DNA of 64,000 bases, from the NCBI GenBank assembly GCA_949959185.1, contig CATLIX010000003.1:40296-104295 (forward strand). Reading direction: 5' to 3'. A model generated the notes under the pieces. The model was not told the DNA's origin, made no database searches, and worked only from the letters and a program-made list of their open reading frames with translations. Numbering within the stretch: position 1 is the first letter of the stretch; the number at the start of each line of letters is the position of its first letter. The translations under genes and the position numbers were made by a program. Shown one piece after another: positions 55,877-64,000 of this stretch. The DNA is from an uncultured Eubacterium sp. GTDB taxonomy: Bacteria; Bacillota; Clostridia; Lachnospirales; Lachnospiraceae.

Positions 55877-55910
55877 ATTGTACCATATAAATTCTTAACA
55901 AGTCTTTAAC
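55877..55910 (-). promoter_or_regulatory. Promoter with direct repeat before the minus-strand permease
   Basis: Read on the minus strand, GTTAAA and GTTAAG are 11 bp apart and TACAAT lies 11 bases further on. The downstream half lies next to the -35 position, and no good -35 hexamer exists. This fits an OmpR-type activator site. Confidence 0.6.
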
Positions 55911-56069
55911 TTTTCCACCCGCTTTCTTTTATCAGCTGTTTTTTGGCTGGAAATTTTTTGAAAATGGTTATATAATAAAGCAACAGACAGGAGTTTTTAT
56001 GCATCAAGCAGGTATCTTTCAGAAAGTAATATTAAGGTGATAAGCAAATCAGGATTTTGGGAGGGCGTT

Positions 56070-56417
56070 ATGTTTAATGAAATATGTATATATGAAGCAA
56101 AATTAACTAAGCTCGATGAAATTGAAGAGTTAATGAAAGAAGTAGCTGAATTTTATTTGGAGCAAGATGGTGTTATTGATGTACATTACATAAAACGAAC
56201 TCATAGGCAAAAAGATTTTAATGCAGTTAAAGAAGGAGAGTTACCTATCCGTCTTACAAGAAATGTAGGAAAGGTAACATATGTTTTATATTGGGTACTG
56301 GAAAACGAAGAAGCTCATGCAAGAGTATCTAAACTTGGTGTGGAGAAATTTTATAAACGCTGGAATCGGTGCTTAACCACAATGCCTAAAATAATTCTTG
56401 GTGAAAATGTCATCTAA
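56070..56417 (+). CDS. Small protein, possible dimeric alpha-beta barrel (ABM-like)
   Basis: The 115-residue protein starts after GGAGGG. The pattern EICIYEAKLTKLDEIEELM and GVIDVHYIKRTHR resembles antibiotic-biosynthesis-monooxygenase-like folds, but the similarity is weak. AATCAGGATTT lies 12 bases upstream of the start. Confidence 0.5.
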   Translation: MFNEICIYEAKLTKLDEIEELMKEVAEFYLEQDGVIDVHYIKRTHRQKDFNAVKEGELPIRLTRNVGKVTYVLYWVLENEEAHARVSKLGVEKFYKRWNRCLTTMPKIILGENVI

Positions 56418-56555
56418 CTTGCAACTTTCAATTTATAGAGCAGAGATAAATGTTGACAAAGCCGTATGAATCTATGTTCTGCAAAGCAATAAAGCGGATT
56501 CAAAACAGAAAAGCACCTCGAATACAATAAAAAATGCGTGTGAATTTGTGTATCG

Positions 56556-56642
56556 ATATCATATTACCGAAAGTATAAGAAGTATTTACACGAACATAGT
56601 GATGAATATGCAGGTAAGCTGATTGATTATCTGCAAAGCTGA
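56556..56642 (+). pseudogene. Short gene remnant
   Basis: One frame reads YRKYKKYLHEHSDEYAGKL and ends in a stop, directly followed by AATCGGGATTT. There is no start. The family is unknown. The 250-base gap 56418-56670 holds nothing else that I can support. Confidence 0.3.
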
Positions 56643-56670
56643 AAAATCGGGATTTCATAAGGTGAGGAAA

Positions 56671-57342
56671 ATGGTTAGAGAAGTAAAATGGACAAAATAT
56701 CTATGGCTGAGCCTGCTCTTGTTTGGAGCATTTATGCTGGAATATTTTTCAATATTTGTAATTGAATTCATGATTCTGCATGTAGATATATGGAACTATA
56801 CAGTAAACCAAAGAAGTGTTCATTGTATGATAATGGTTTTAATATGGGCGGTTGTTATTGTAATGGCACTATTTTTTTCGCAGAGGTATTATCACTTTCC
56901 TTCAAGAGAAAATAAAGAGGATCATCCTTCTTTGAAAAATTGGGTCATAACATTTTCCTGCTTAATCTGCTGCAAAATCTTGACTTTTATAGATTGGCAT
57001 ACTCTAAAAGTATTTAGTGAAGTTCAAGGTAAAAATGCATACCAATTCTGTGCACAATATTTATACTATCTTTTTGAGGTAATGCTTGTTACTCTAATCA
57101 TAATGTATGGGCAAAAAGCGATTGAAACCTTGTTGAAAAAAGAAAGTCCGATTCCTTTCGGTGGTATTATATTGGCTGTGACATGGGGAGTATTTCATTT
57201 CGTGTCGAGAGGAGCAGGACTTGAAATATGGAATGGAATCTCTACTATGATATTTTCTGTTCTTAGCGGTGCAATGTATTTGAGACTAAACAGGAAATGC
57301 TTGTATAGCTATTTTTTTATCGCTGTAGGTTACTTACTATAA
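56671..57342 (+). CDS. Membrane protein, CPBP-like
   Basis: The 223-residue protein has six to seven membrane segments. AVTWGVFHFVSRG and the preceding Glu-containing helix recall CPBP proteases, but the EExxxR motif is not clear, so activity is doubtful. ATG 56671 follows AAGGTGAGG, and AATCGGGATTT lies 15 bases before it. Confidence 0.6.
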   Translation: MVREVKWTKYLWLSLLLFGAFMLEYFSIFVIEFMILHVDIWNYTVNQRSVHCMIMVLIWAVVIVMALFFSQRYYHFPSRENKEDHPSLKNWVITFSCLICCKILTFIDWHTLKVFSEVQGKNAYQFCAQYLYYLFEVMLVTLIIMYGQKAIETLLKKESPIPFGGIILAVTWGVFHFVSRGAGLEIWNGISTMIFSVLSGAMYLRLNRKCLYSYFFIAVGYLL

Positions 57343-57428
57343 AATCTTGTTGAATTACAAGAAATTGGGAAATGAATCACGTGGGAAGAATTAGACATAA
57401 GTGGAGAGATTAAAAGGAGGATAACAGT

Positions 57429-57911
57429 ATGCTGAGATTGGAAAAAATACACGGACAGAATGTATGGGATATTCTTAAATTGAAGGTTGCAGAAAATCAA
57501 AGGCATTTTGTTTCAAGCAATGACAGGAGCATTATCGAAGCTTATACAACAATTGCCGGAAATGGCTATGTTTTTCCCTTTGGTATTTATGAAAATGACA
57601 CACCAATAGGCTTTATAATGATTGGCTTTGGGACAGATGATTATTGGGATGATGCACCGTTTGTGGCAGCAGGCAACTACAACCTTTGGCGGTTGATGAT
57701 AGATGAGAAATATCAGAATAAGGGATATGGACGCGAAGCGGTCAGGCTTGCATTGGAATTTATAAAGACACTCCCGTGCGGTAATGCAGAATACTGCTGG
57801 CTGTCATATGAACCTGATAATGATGTTGCCCGCCATTTATACCATTCGTTTGGATTTGTTGAGACAGGTGAAAAGGATTGCAATGAATTGATTGCTGTAT
57901 TGAAGTTATAA
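57429..57911 (+). CDS. GNAT acetyltransferase, spermidine/spermine type
   Basis: The 160-residue protein resembles BltD-type polyamine acetyltransferases: GIYENDTPIGFIMIG, LWRLMIDEKYQNKGYGREAV, HLYHSFGFVETGE. It starts after AAAGGAGG. The substrate is inferred from similarity only. Confidence 0.85.
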   Translation: MLRLEKIHGQNVWDILKLKVAENQRHFVSSNDRSIIEAYTTIAGNGYVFPFGIYENDTPIGFIMIGFGTDDYWDDAPFVAAGNYNLWRLMIDEKYQNKGYGREAVRLALEFIKTLPCGNAEYCWLSYEPDNDVARHLYHSFGFVETGEKDCNELIAVLKL

Positions 57912-57930
57912 GGAAGAATAGGTGACCAAT

Positions 57931-59037
57931 ATGAAAATGAAATCCAAGAGAAAAATTCTCATTATTGTATTATCTGTAGTTATTGTGCTGTTCATTGCCG
58001 GAGATTGGGCATTATCCGTGATAATATACAACGAAAATTTTAACCAGCGTTTTGAAAGTGATGAGGCGTTTATACGGCATGTTGATGATTTTGACGGATT
58101 GCAGCGCACGAAATATGAGTTTGTTTCCAATAAGGGACAGAAATTGACGGGATATCTGTACACCACGGAGGAAAAACCGCATGGAATCGTTGTAATGTCT
58201 CACGGATTTGGCGGTGGCGGGCACAACTCTTATATGGACTGCGCAAATTATTTCGCGCATCATGGATACTGTGTTTTTTCTTATGATGCTACGGGAAATG
58301 ATGAAAGCGAAGGTGAAGGAGTTGGAGGACTTCCACAGGGAGTCATAGATCTTGACTATGCAATCACATTTGTGGAAGAAAGTGGGAATTTCCCAGATCT
58401 GCCAATCGTTTTATTCGGGCATAGCTGGGGCGGTTACAGTGTTTGCAGTGTACTTACCTATCATCCTGAAGTAAAAGCAGTTATCGCGTGTTCCGGTTTT
58501 AACTCTTCATCGGATATGTTTGAAGCAGAGGGGAAAAAACAGGCAGGGAACGGTATCTATCTTATATTGCCGTTTGTGAAGCTCCACGAGAGGATGAAAT
58601 ACGGCGGCTATGCCTCAAATACTGCGATGGACGGATTTTCAGAGAGCGATGCCGCCATTATGATCCTGCATAGTTTGGATGATGAAGTTGTTCCAGCCAA
58701 ATACGGCTACGACATTTATTATGAAAAATATAAAGATGATTCCCGGTTTCGTTTCATTCATTTCCAGGATAAGGGACATAATTATTTCAATGATGAAACC
58801 TATAGGGATGAATTTAATGCGGAATTTGACAAATGGCTTGAAACACTGGATTACGATTATAATGTCTCCGAAAACAAAGAACGGTTTTCGAAGGATAGAG
58901 CTGACTATATACATAAAAACCTTGACAGGGAAAAAAGGTTCAATTCATTAGATTTGGAGCTGTTTGGGGATTTTGTTGGTTTTTATGATGAAAAGATACA
59001 CGGGGTTATCAAAAGTGAAGAGGCTTTCGAGAAATGA
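57931..59037 (+). CDS. Membrane-anchored alpha/beta hydrolase
   Basis: The 368-residue protein has an N-terminal membrane segment (about 7-30) and a serine hydrolase domain with MSHGFGGGGHNS, nucleophile FGHSWGGYS, Asp in LHSLDDEVVP and His in DKGHNYF. It probably acts outside the membrane on lipids or esters. ATG 57931 follows AGGTGA; GTG 57922 is possible. Confidence 0.88.
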   Translation: MKMKSKRKILIIVLSVVIVLFIAGDWALSVIIYNENFNQRFESDEAFIRHVDDFDGLQRTKYEFVSNKGQKLTGYLYTTEEKPHGIVVMSHGFGGGGHNSYMDCANYFAHHGYCVFSYDATGNDESEGEGVGGLPQGVIDLDYAITFVEESGNFPDLPIVLFGHSWGGYSVCSVLTYHPEVKAVIACSGFNSSSDMFEAEGKKQAGNGIYLILPFVKLHERMKYGGYASNTAMDGFSESDAAIMILHSLDDEVVPAKYGYDIYYEKYKDDSRFRFIHFQDKGHNYFNDETYRDEFNAEFDKWLETLDYDYNVSENKERFSKDRADYIHKNLDREKRFNSLDLELFGDFVGFYDEKIHGVIKSEEAFEK

Positions 59038-59050
59038 TTAGTCCAAAATA

Positions 59051-59092
59051 GCGAGAGCTGTAACCAATGTGGTTACAGCTCTCGCTAAATTT
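59051..59092 (+). terminator. Strong terminator after the hydrolase
   Basis: Perfect 15-base arms GCGAGAGCTGTAACC and GGTTACAGCTCTCGC enclose AATGT; a T-rich stretch follows. Confidence 0.8.
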
Positions 59093-59144
59093 TTCCCTAA
59101 ATTTGCAAATATGGCACTTTATTTTGCAAAAGTGGACTGTCTCG

Positions 59145-59173
59145 TTGAAAGTAATGGATAAAGTAGATACAAT
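59145..59173 (+). promoter_or_regulatory. Promoter before the DUF3795 gene
   Basis: TTGAAA and TACAAT are separated by 17 bases, 81 bases upstream of ATG 59254. Confidence 0.7.
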
Positions 59174-59253
59174 AAAATTATCTTTGTAGCAATGAAAGAA
59201 TTTTTTTATTACCGGAAAGCTATGGAGTAATAATGTATACGGAGGAAAACATA

Positions 59254-59688
59254 ATGAAATCTATTTGTGGAATTGATTGTACGAACTGTGAATTAAGCAG
59301 CACTTGTAACGGGTGTGCGGCAACAGGAGGCCAGCCTTTTGGGGCGGAATGCCTTGTTGCACAATGCTGTAAAAAAGGCAAGACAGCGTTAAGTGAATTG
59401 AAAGAAAAGCTGATTGCGGCCTTCAATGCGCTTCACATTCCGGATATGGAAGAAGTAACAGAGCTGAATGCGCTGAAAGGTTCCTTTGCCAACATTGAAT
59501 ATGCCCTTCCCAACAGCCAGATTGTAAAGTTTTGGGATGACAACAGGATCTATCTGGGGAACCAGCTGCAAAAAAAGGACAGCGACAGGTGCTACGGGAT
59601 CATCGCTGACGAGAAATACCTCATGGTGTCTGAGTACAGCGGCTTTGGAACTGATGCAGAGATTATTGTGTTCAAACGATGGAACTAA
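59254..59688 (+). CDS. DUF3795 protein with Cys-rich N terminus
   Basis: The 144-residue protein has CGIDCTNCELSSTCNGC followed by further Cys in ECLVAQCC, typical of DUF3795, probably a metal-binding site. The C-terminal half resembles a small ligand-binding domain. ATG 59254 follows GGAGG. Confidence 0.8.
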   Translation: MKSICGIDCTNCELSSTCNGCAATGGQPFGAECLVAQCCKKGKTALSELKEKLIAAFNALHIPDMEEVTELNALKGSFANIEYALPNSQIVKFWDDNRIYLGNQLQKKDSDRCYGIIADEKYLMVSEYSGFGTDAEIIVFKRWN

Positions 59689-59733
59689 AATGGATCTTCT
59701 GGAAAAAACAATAAAAGAGTGGAGGGACGTCCA

Positions 59734-60132
59734 GTGAAGATCTCAAGAGTGACAGCACAATTTCCCTGTGATTGTAAAACGGTCTGGGATATTGTTACAG
59801 ATAATGAGAATTTTGAATGGCGAAGTGATTTATCTAAAATCGAAATAATTGATGAAAATCGTTTTGACGAGTATACAAGGGATAAATTTGTAACACATTT
59901 TCGGATCACTGCAAAGGAGCCATACCGAGAATACCGCTTTGATATGGAAAATCAGAACATGAGAGGTCACTGGAGCGGCATATTTGAGAGCTGCGATGAT
60001 GGTACACAGATTACTTTTACAGAACAAGTCCAGGTGAAGAACCCGATTATGAATTTGTTTGTAAAGGGGTATCTGAAAAAGCAGCAGGTCGGGTATATTG
60101 CAGATCTCAGAAAAGCGATAGCAAAATTGTAA
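59734..60132 (+). CDS. SRPBCC family protein
   Basis: The 132-residue protein shows the START-like fold pattern: FPCDCKTVWDIVTDNENFEWRSDLS, FTEQVQVKNPIMNLF. Such proteins bind hydrophobic ligands. The start is taken as GTG 59734, seven bases after GGAGGG; GTG 59719 is less likely. Confidence 0.82.
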   Translation: MKISRVTAQFPCDCKTVWDIVTDNENFEWRSDLSKIEIIDENRFDEYTRDKFVTHFRITAKEPYREYRFDMENQNMRGHWSGIFESCDDGTQITFTEQVQVKNPIMNLFVKGYLKKQQVGYIADLRKAIAKL

Positions 60133-60258
60133 GTTGGAGGATTAAGCAAGTAAAGAAGTGCAGCTTCCTGGGAAAAAGCGGATGAAAGTTAATGCCTTTC
60201 TAAGAGGAAATATACTGGAGACGGGAACGCTGCTGAAAAGAGTGGAGGAGACGACAAA

Positions 60259-60690
60259 ATGAGAAATCCAGAACAAACAATAGGAAACTTAATAGATAAG
60301 CAGAAAGTTTCATTCATTGCCTCGATTTCCGCGGAAGGTTTCCCAAATATGAAAGCTATGCTGCCGCCCAGAAAACGAGTGGGAATCAAGGAATTTTGGT
60401 TTACAACTAATACATCTTCTATGCGGGTAGCTCAATACAGGGAAAATCCAAATGCCAGCATTTATTTTTATGACAAACGTTTTTTCCGTGGAGTTATGCT
60501 GATTGGCACCATGGAGGTTTTAGAGGATGCTGAAGCTAAGCAGATGATCTGGCTTGAGGGTGATACTATGTATTATCCCCAGGGCGTGACAGATCCTGAT
60601 TATTGTGTTTTAAAATTTACTGCTGAAAAAGGGAGATACTATTCTAACTTTAAATCAGAAGATTTTGATGTGCTGCCCATGAGCATATGA
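60259..60690 (+). CDS. Pyridoxamine 5'-phosphate oxidase-like flavin protein
   Basis: The 143-residue protein has the split-barrel FMN-binding pattern: KVSFIASISAEGFPNMKAM, FTTNTSSMRVAQYRENPNASIYF. It likely binds FMN or F420-like cofactors; the substrate is unknown. A 26-codon frame ending at its start (60182-60262) is probably not a gene. Confidence 0.85.
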   Translation: MRNPEQTIGNLIDKQKVSFIASISAEGFPNMKAMLPPRKRVGIKEFWFTTNTSSMRVAQYRENPNASIYFYDKRFFRGVMLIGTMEVLEDAEAKQMIWLEGDTMYYPQGVTDPDYCVLKFTAEKGRYYSNFKSEDFDVLPMSI

Positions 60691-60720
60691 AAGAAAATAT
60701 CTGTGTGGCAGGAGATGGCT

Positions 60721-60994
60721 AAAGATAAGTAAAATATTATTATTAGAGGACGATGTGAGTCTGGTAGATGGACTCAAGTATTCTCTAGGGAAGAACGGAT
60801 TTGATGTTACGGTTGTACGGACAGTGGAAAAAGCCCTTGAGTCCCTGTCAATTATCAGTGAGTACGATCTATTACTGCTTGATGTTACTTTACCGGATGG
60901 AACAGGATTTGATGTATGTGAAAAGGTAAGACGGCAGAATAGGCAGATACGTGGATACAATCAGTGCGCCATAGATTTTGGAAAGATAATTTGA
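60721..60994 (+). pseudogene. Truncated response regulator (receiver only, broken)
   Basis: The frame reads SKILLLEDDVSLVDG, YDLLLLDVTLPDGTGFDVC and stops after about 90 residues with an unrelated tail. It lacks the Lys region and the DNA-binding domain, and no good start is present. It is a remnant of an OmpR-type regulator. Confidence 0.75.
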
Positions 60995-61003
60995 GGTTAA
61001 TCA

Positions 61004-61405
61004 ATGATTAAAATATTATTTGTAGATGATAATTTCGATTGCTTAAAGATTCTGGAGCGTGTGTTTAGGAAAGAGTTTATCGTATATACAACGTCGGGAG
61101 TGAATGCGGCAATGGAGATTCTGAAAAATAAAAAGGTCAATTTGGTCTGTTCTGATTTGCATATGCGCGGTGAGACAGGTGTTGTTCTGCTACAGGAGAT
61201 GATACGGAGCGACATGAATATACCGTTTATTTTGATGTCCGGTGATATTGACAGTATGGAAATAAAGAGGGCAGAATCTTATGGGGCAGTCTTTCTGGAG
61301 AAAAACGGGGAGTTAGCCTCTCGGATTAAGAGAATTGCGGTTTCAGTAGAGAAAAAAGGAAGCCAGGCAATTGGGGAGATGCCAGCATGCGTAAAAAAAT
61401 ATTAA
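61004..61405 (+). CDS. Stand-alone receiver domain protein
   Basis: The 133-residue protein is a single receiver: ILFVDDNFD, Asp in VCSDLHMRGETG, Ser in ILMSGDID and Lys in FLEKNGE. It has no output domain. It overlaps the next regulator gene by 19 bases, so it is probably co-translated and may modulate that system. Confidence 0.8.
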   Translation: MIKILFVDDNFDCLKILERVFRKEFIVYTTSGVNAAMEILKNKKVNLVCSDLHMRGETGVVLLQEMIRSDMNIPFILMSGDIDSMEIKRAESYGAVFLEKNGELASRIKRIAVSVEKKGSQAIGEMPACVKKY

Positions 61406-62061
61406 TAGCGGATGATGAAGCAGATATTGTGTCAATGCTTCGTGCCTTTTTTGAAAGCAAAGGATATTTTGTCCTGTCAGCCGTAAATGGAACAGAAGCA
61501 TTAAAGCAAGTGGAACAGGAACCGGATATTATCTTGCTTGATATTAATATGCCCGGACTGGATGGCCTGAAGGTTTGCGAACGTATTCGGGATTATGTGT
61601 CCTGCCCTATTCTTTTCTTGACTGCGCGAATAGAAGATACAGACAAAGTAAAAGGGTTTGCCGTCGGCGGTGATGATTATATTGTCAAGCCCTTTTCCCT
61701 TATGGAGCTTGAAGCAAGGGTGACTGCGCATTTGCGCCGGGAAGCAAGGCGTACCTTTGATGCACAGATCAAGTTCTCCGGTGACCTGACGGTTGATTAT
61801 TCAGAGCGCTGCCTTTTCTTTGAGGGGCAGCGTCTTGGTCTTGCTAAAAAAGAATTTGATATTGTGGAACTGTTATCTCAAAATCCGGGACAGGTTTTTA
61901 CGAAAGAACGGATTTATGAGCGCATTTGGGGTTATGACAGCATGGGGGACAGCAGTGTTGTGGCGGAGCATATCCGAAGGATACGGTCAAAGATTGCAGC
62001 ATATACGGACAGGGCATATATTGAAACAGTTTGGGGGTGCGGATACAAATGGAGAAAATAA
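61387..62061 (+). CDS. OmpR-family response regulator, SpaR/NisR-like
   Basis: The 224-residue protein has a receiver (LIADDEADI, Asp in ILLDINMPGLDG, Lys in IVKPFS) and a winged helix ending in IETVWGCGYKWRK. It forms a pair with the overlapping kinase gene, followed by an ABC ATPase gene, as in lantibiotic sensing loci. Confidence 0.94.
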   Translation: MRKKILIADDEADIVSMLRAFFESKGYFVLSAVNGTEALKQVEQEPDIILLDINMPGLDGLKVCERIRDYVSCPILFLTARIEDTDKVKGFAVGGDDYIVKPFSLMELEARVTAHLRREARRTFDAQIKFSGDLTVDYSERCLFFEGQRLGLAKKEFDIVELLSQNPGQVFTKERIYERIWGYDSMGDSSVVAEHIRRIRSKIAAYTDRAYIETVWGCGYKWRK

Positions 62062-63224
62062 AGCACTATAGACTGAATTTATCTCTTAGGAAAAGTCTGG
62101 TGCTCTACGTGGCAGTTTTTGCGGTACTTGCTCTTATTCTCTCTATAATGACGATTTCCATATGCGATAACACAGTGGATACGATACGGAAGTCTTACCC
62201 GTCGGCCGGTGAAAAATATTATCTGACAAATGAGCAGGGCAAACGACTGGGCGACGGCGCTTATATCGGGAATGTACCCGTTATGCCTTCCGGGCAGGAT
62301 GAACGTATCATCACTTTATTAGAATTGTTTTCTACGATTGCTGCACCTGTCTATTCCGCATTATGTATTATAGCGGCAGCATTTCTGTTTTACAGGGACA
62401 AGCTGAAAAAGCCGCTTGCAAACTTGCGCATTGCGGCTGAAAAAATATCAAATAATGACTTGGACTTTGCGGTAGGATACGACAGTAAAGATGAGTTGGG
62501 GGAGCTTGTGGATTCCTTTGAAATCATGCGCGCGGCTCTTGTAAATAATTTTTCTGAAATGTGGAGGCAGGTCGAAGAACGGAAAGCACTCAATGCTGCA
62601 TTTGCCCATGATTTGCGTACCCCGCTTACAGTATTAAAAGGCTACAATGAAATGCTGCAGGTAAATGCAGATGAACGGACAAGAAAAATCGCTGCTACTA
62701 TGGGAAGACACATATCCCGTATGGAGGCTTATGTAAGCAGTATGAGCAGTCTCAGGCGTTTGGAGGACACACAGCCGAAGTACGAGGCGGTTTCTCTGCA
62801 GCCGTTTTTGTCTTCTCTACAGGAAAACGCACAAATGGTATGTACACAAAATAGAAAAGCATTGCACCTGCAAAATGAGGCGCCTGCCTGTGAACTTTTT
62901 ATAGATAGATCGTTCATTTTACAAGTATGCAATAATCTGTTAGCAAATGCCGTCCGCTATGCCCGGACGTCCATTACATTGTCTTTTTCTTTACAGAATA
63001 AAGGATTGCTGATCATGGTATTGGATGACGGAAAAGGCTTTGATAAGAATATTGTACATAAGGTAACGAATCCATATTTCACAGAAGAAGACCGTGCGGA
63101 ACACTTTGGCCTTGGATTATATATCTGCAGGCTGCTCTGCGAACATCATGGCGGATATCTGAACATTGATAATACGCCGAATGGAGCTATGGTATCTGCA
63201 TTTTTCAAAAATCTTTCTTTGTAG
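62049..63224 (+). CDS. Sensor histidine kinase, SpaK-like
   Basis: The 391-residue kinase has a membrane segment near 18-38, an outside domain of about 60 residues, a second segment near 97-118, HAMP, HisKA (AAFAHDLRTPLTVLKGY) and HATPase (NNLLANAVRYA, DDGKGFD, FGLGLYICRLLC). It starts inside the regulator gene. Confidence 0.93.
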   Translation: MEKIKHYRLNLSLRKSLVLYVAVFAVLALILSIMTISICDNTVDTIRKSYPSAGEKYYLTNEQGKRLGDGAYIGNVPVMPSGQDERIITLLELFSTIAAPVYSALCIIAAAFLFYRDKLKKPLANLRIAAEKISNNDLDFAVGYDSKDELGELVDSFEIMRAALVNNFSEMWRQVEERKALNAAFAHDLRTPLTVLKGYNEMLQVNADERTRKIAATMGRHISRMEAYVSSMSSLRRLEDTQPKYEAVSLQPFLSSLQENAQMVCTQNRKALHLQNEAPACELFIDRSFILQVCNNLLANAVRYARTSITLSFSLQNKGLLIMVLDDGKGFDKNIVHKVTNPYFTEEDRAEHFGLGLYICRLLCEHHGGYLNIDNTPNGAMVSAFFKNLSL

Positions 63225-63284
63225 ATAAAAAGTTGAAATTTACGCGTTATACTCGTCATAAAAACATAGGAAAGGAAGTTTGAC

Positions 63285-64000
63285 ATGGTTTTAAAAACAG
63301 TCGGGCTGACCAAACAATTTGGCGGGAAGACAGCCGTAAATGATTTGAACATTACTTTATCAAATGGTGTTTATGGACTATTGGGGGCAAATGGCGCGGG
63401 GAAAACTACATTTATGAGACTGCTGTGCAATCTTCAAAAACCTACTTCTGGAAGAATATTTCTGAATGGGAAAAACATTGCAGGGCTTGGAGAAAAGTAT
63501 AGGAATCTTTTGGGATATCTGCCGCAGCATTTTGCGTATTACCCCGATTTTACCGCACTTGATTTTCTGCTGTATGTTGCAGCTCTAAAGGGAGTGGGTG
63601 AAAAAGCGGCGCAGAAAAAATCAAACGAATTACTTGAAGAGGTAGGATTATCTGCAGAAAGCAGACATAAAATTAAAACCTTTTCCGGCGGTATGAAACA
63701 GCGATTGGGAATTGCACAGGCAATGTTGAATAACCCGCGTATATTAATCTTAGACGAGCCGACAGCAGGGCTTGACCCTAAAGAGCGTGTCCGTTTTCGT
63801 AATCTGATCAGTGCATTTGCAAAAGATCGTATCGTAATCTTATCTACCCACATTGTTTCTGATGTAGAGTTTATTGCAGAGGAAATTATTATGATGAAAT
63901 CCGGTTCAATTATTCACTTCGGGAAACCACAGGAGATCACGTCTGAAATCAATGGGCAGGTGTGGGAGTGCATTGTCCCATCGGCAAAGGCGGAGAAATA
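63285..64000 (+). CDS. ABC transporter ATP-binding protein, cut by the window end
   Basis: About 238 residues are visible and no stop is reached. Walker A GANGAGKTT, signature FSGGMKQR, Walker B ILILDEPTAGLDPKER and LSTHIVSD place it in the CcmA/BcrA type, which differs from the MacB type ATPases earlier. The start follows GGAAAGGAAG. ABC-2 permease genes are expected beyond the window. Confidence 0.93.
   Translation, partial: MVLKTVGLTKQFGGKTAVNDLNITLSNGVYGLLGANGAGKTTFMRLLCNLQKPTSGRIFLNGKNIAGLGEKYRNLLGYLPQHFAYYPDFTALDFLLYVAALKGVGEKAAQKKSNELLEEVGLSAESRHKIKTFSGGMKQRLGIAQAMLNNPRILILDEPTAGLDPKERVRFRNLISAFAKDRIVILSTHIVSDVEFIAEEIIMMKSGSIIHFGKPQEITSEINGQVWECIVPSAKAEK

Noticed and set aside
60182..60262. 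A 26-codon frame overlapping the PNPOx-like start
   Set aside because: It has no clear ribosome binding site, only an A-rich stretch, and no recognisable content.

Overview
The window reads as a chromosomal piece of a spore-forming member of the Clostridia, most likely Lachnospiraceae. The gene string nusB-xseA-xseB-ispA-dxs-tlyA-nadK-argR-recN-spoIVB, the sporulation genes spoIIM and spoIVB, a PdaA-like deacetylase, strong AGGAGG ribosome binding sites, frequent ATGA stop/start overlaps and a Bacillus-type LexA box before recA all point there. The species cannot be named from the sequence alone.

Positions 1-30.4 kb are ordinary core genome. On the minus strand come a PdaA-like deacetylase and an orphan KdpDE-like two-component pair without kdpFABC. 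Then follow trxA, recA-recX, rny, a Nudix hydrolase, spoIIM, xerD, the divergent shikimate genes (aroF and aroE on minus, aroD and aroK on plus), tRNA-Arg(CCG), an SH3 surface protein, rluF, ligA, metAA, and the cluster from an Asp23 protein to spoIVB. This half also carries a 142-bp tandem repeat with diverged relatives elsewhere in the window, an SOS box, a palindrome between aroE and aroD, and clear sigma-A promoters and terminators.

Immediately after spoIVB and a strong terminator, where spo0A usually lies in Clostridia, the character changes. Positions 30.4-64 kb are an accessory island of mosaic base composition with no integrase in view. It holds three separate modules that each combine a two-component system with an ABC transporter: 30.9-42.9 kb, 50.8-55.8 kb (minus), and 61.4 kb to the window end (incomplete). 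Such modules usually sense and resist antimicrobial peptides. The first is the most unusual: BceS-like sensing genes, one ATPase, three consecutive two-domain FtsX permeases that share an almost identical ribosome binding site and first 11 codons, and then a second, AgrA/AgrC-like pair. Repeated ACATTT direct repeats with 11-bp spacing lie in the promoters of this module.

Between the modules are small unrelated genes: GNAT acetyltransferases, a nucleotidyltransferase, CPBP-like membrane proteins, an SdpI-like protein, a C_GCAxxG_C_C protein, an alpha/beta hydrolase, DUF3795, SRPBCC and PNPOx-like proteins. Several decayed fragments are mixed in. Four of these genes share a short palindromic motif (AATCGGGATTT) just before the start codon, which may mark how they were captured. 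A 24-residue Arg-rich reading frame with a perfect ribosome binding site sits between the AgrC-like kinase and the next gene and may be a leader or signal peptide.
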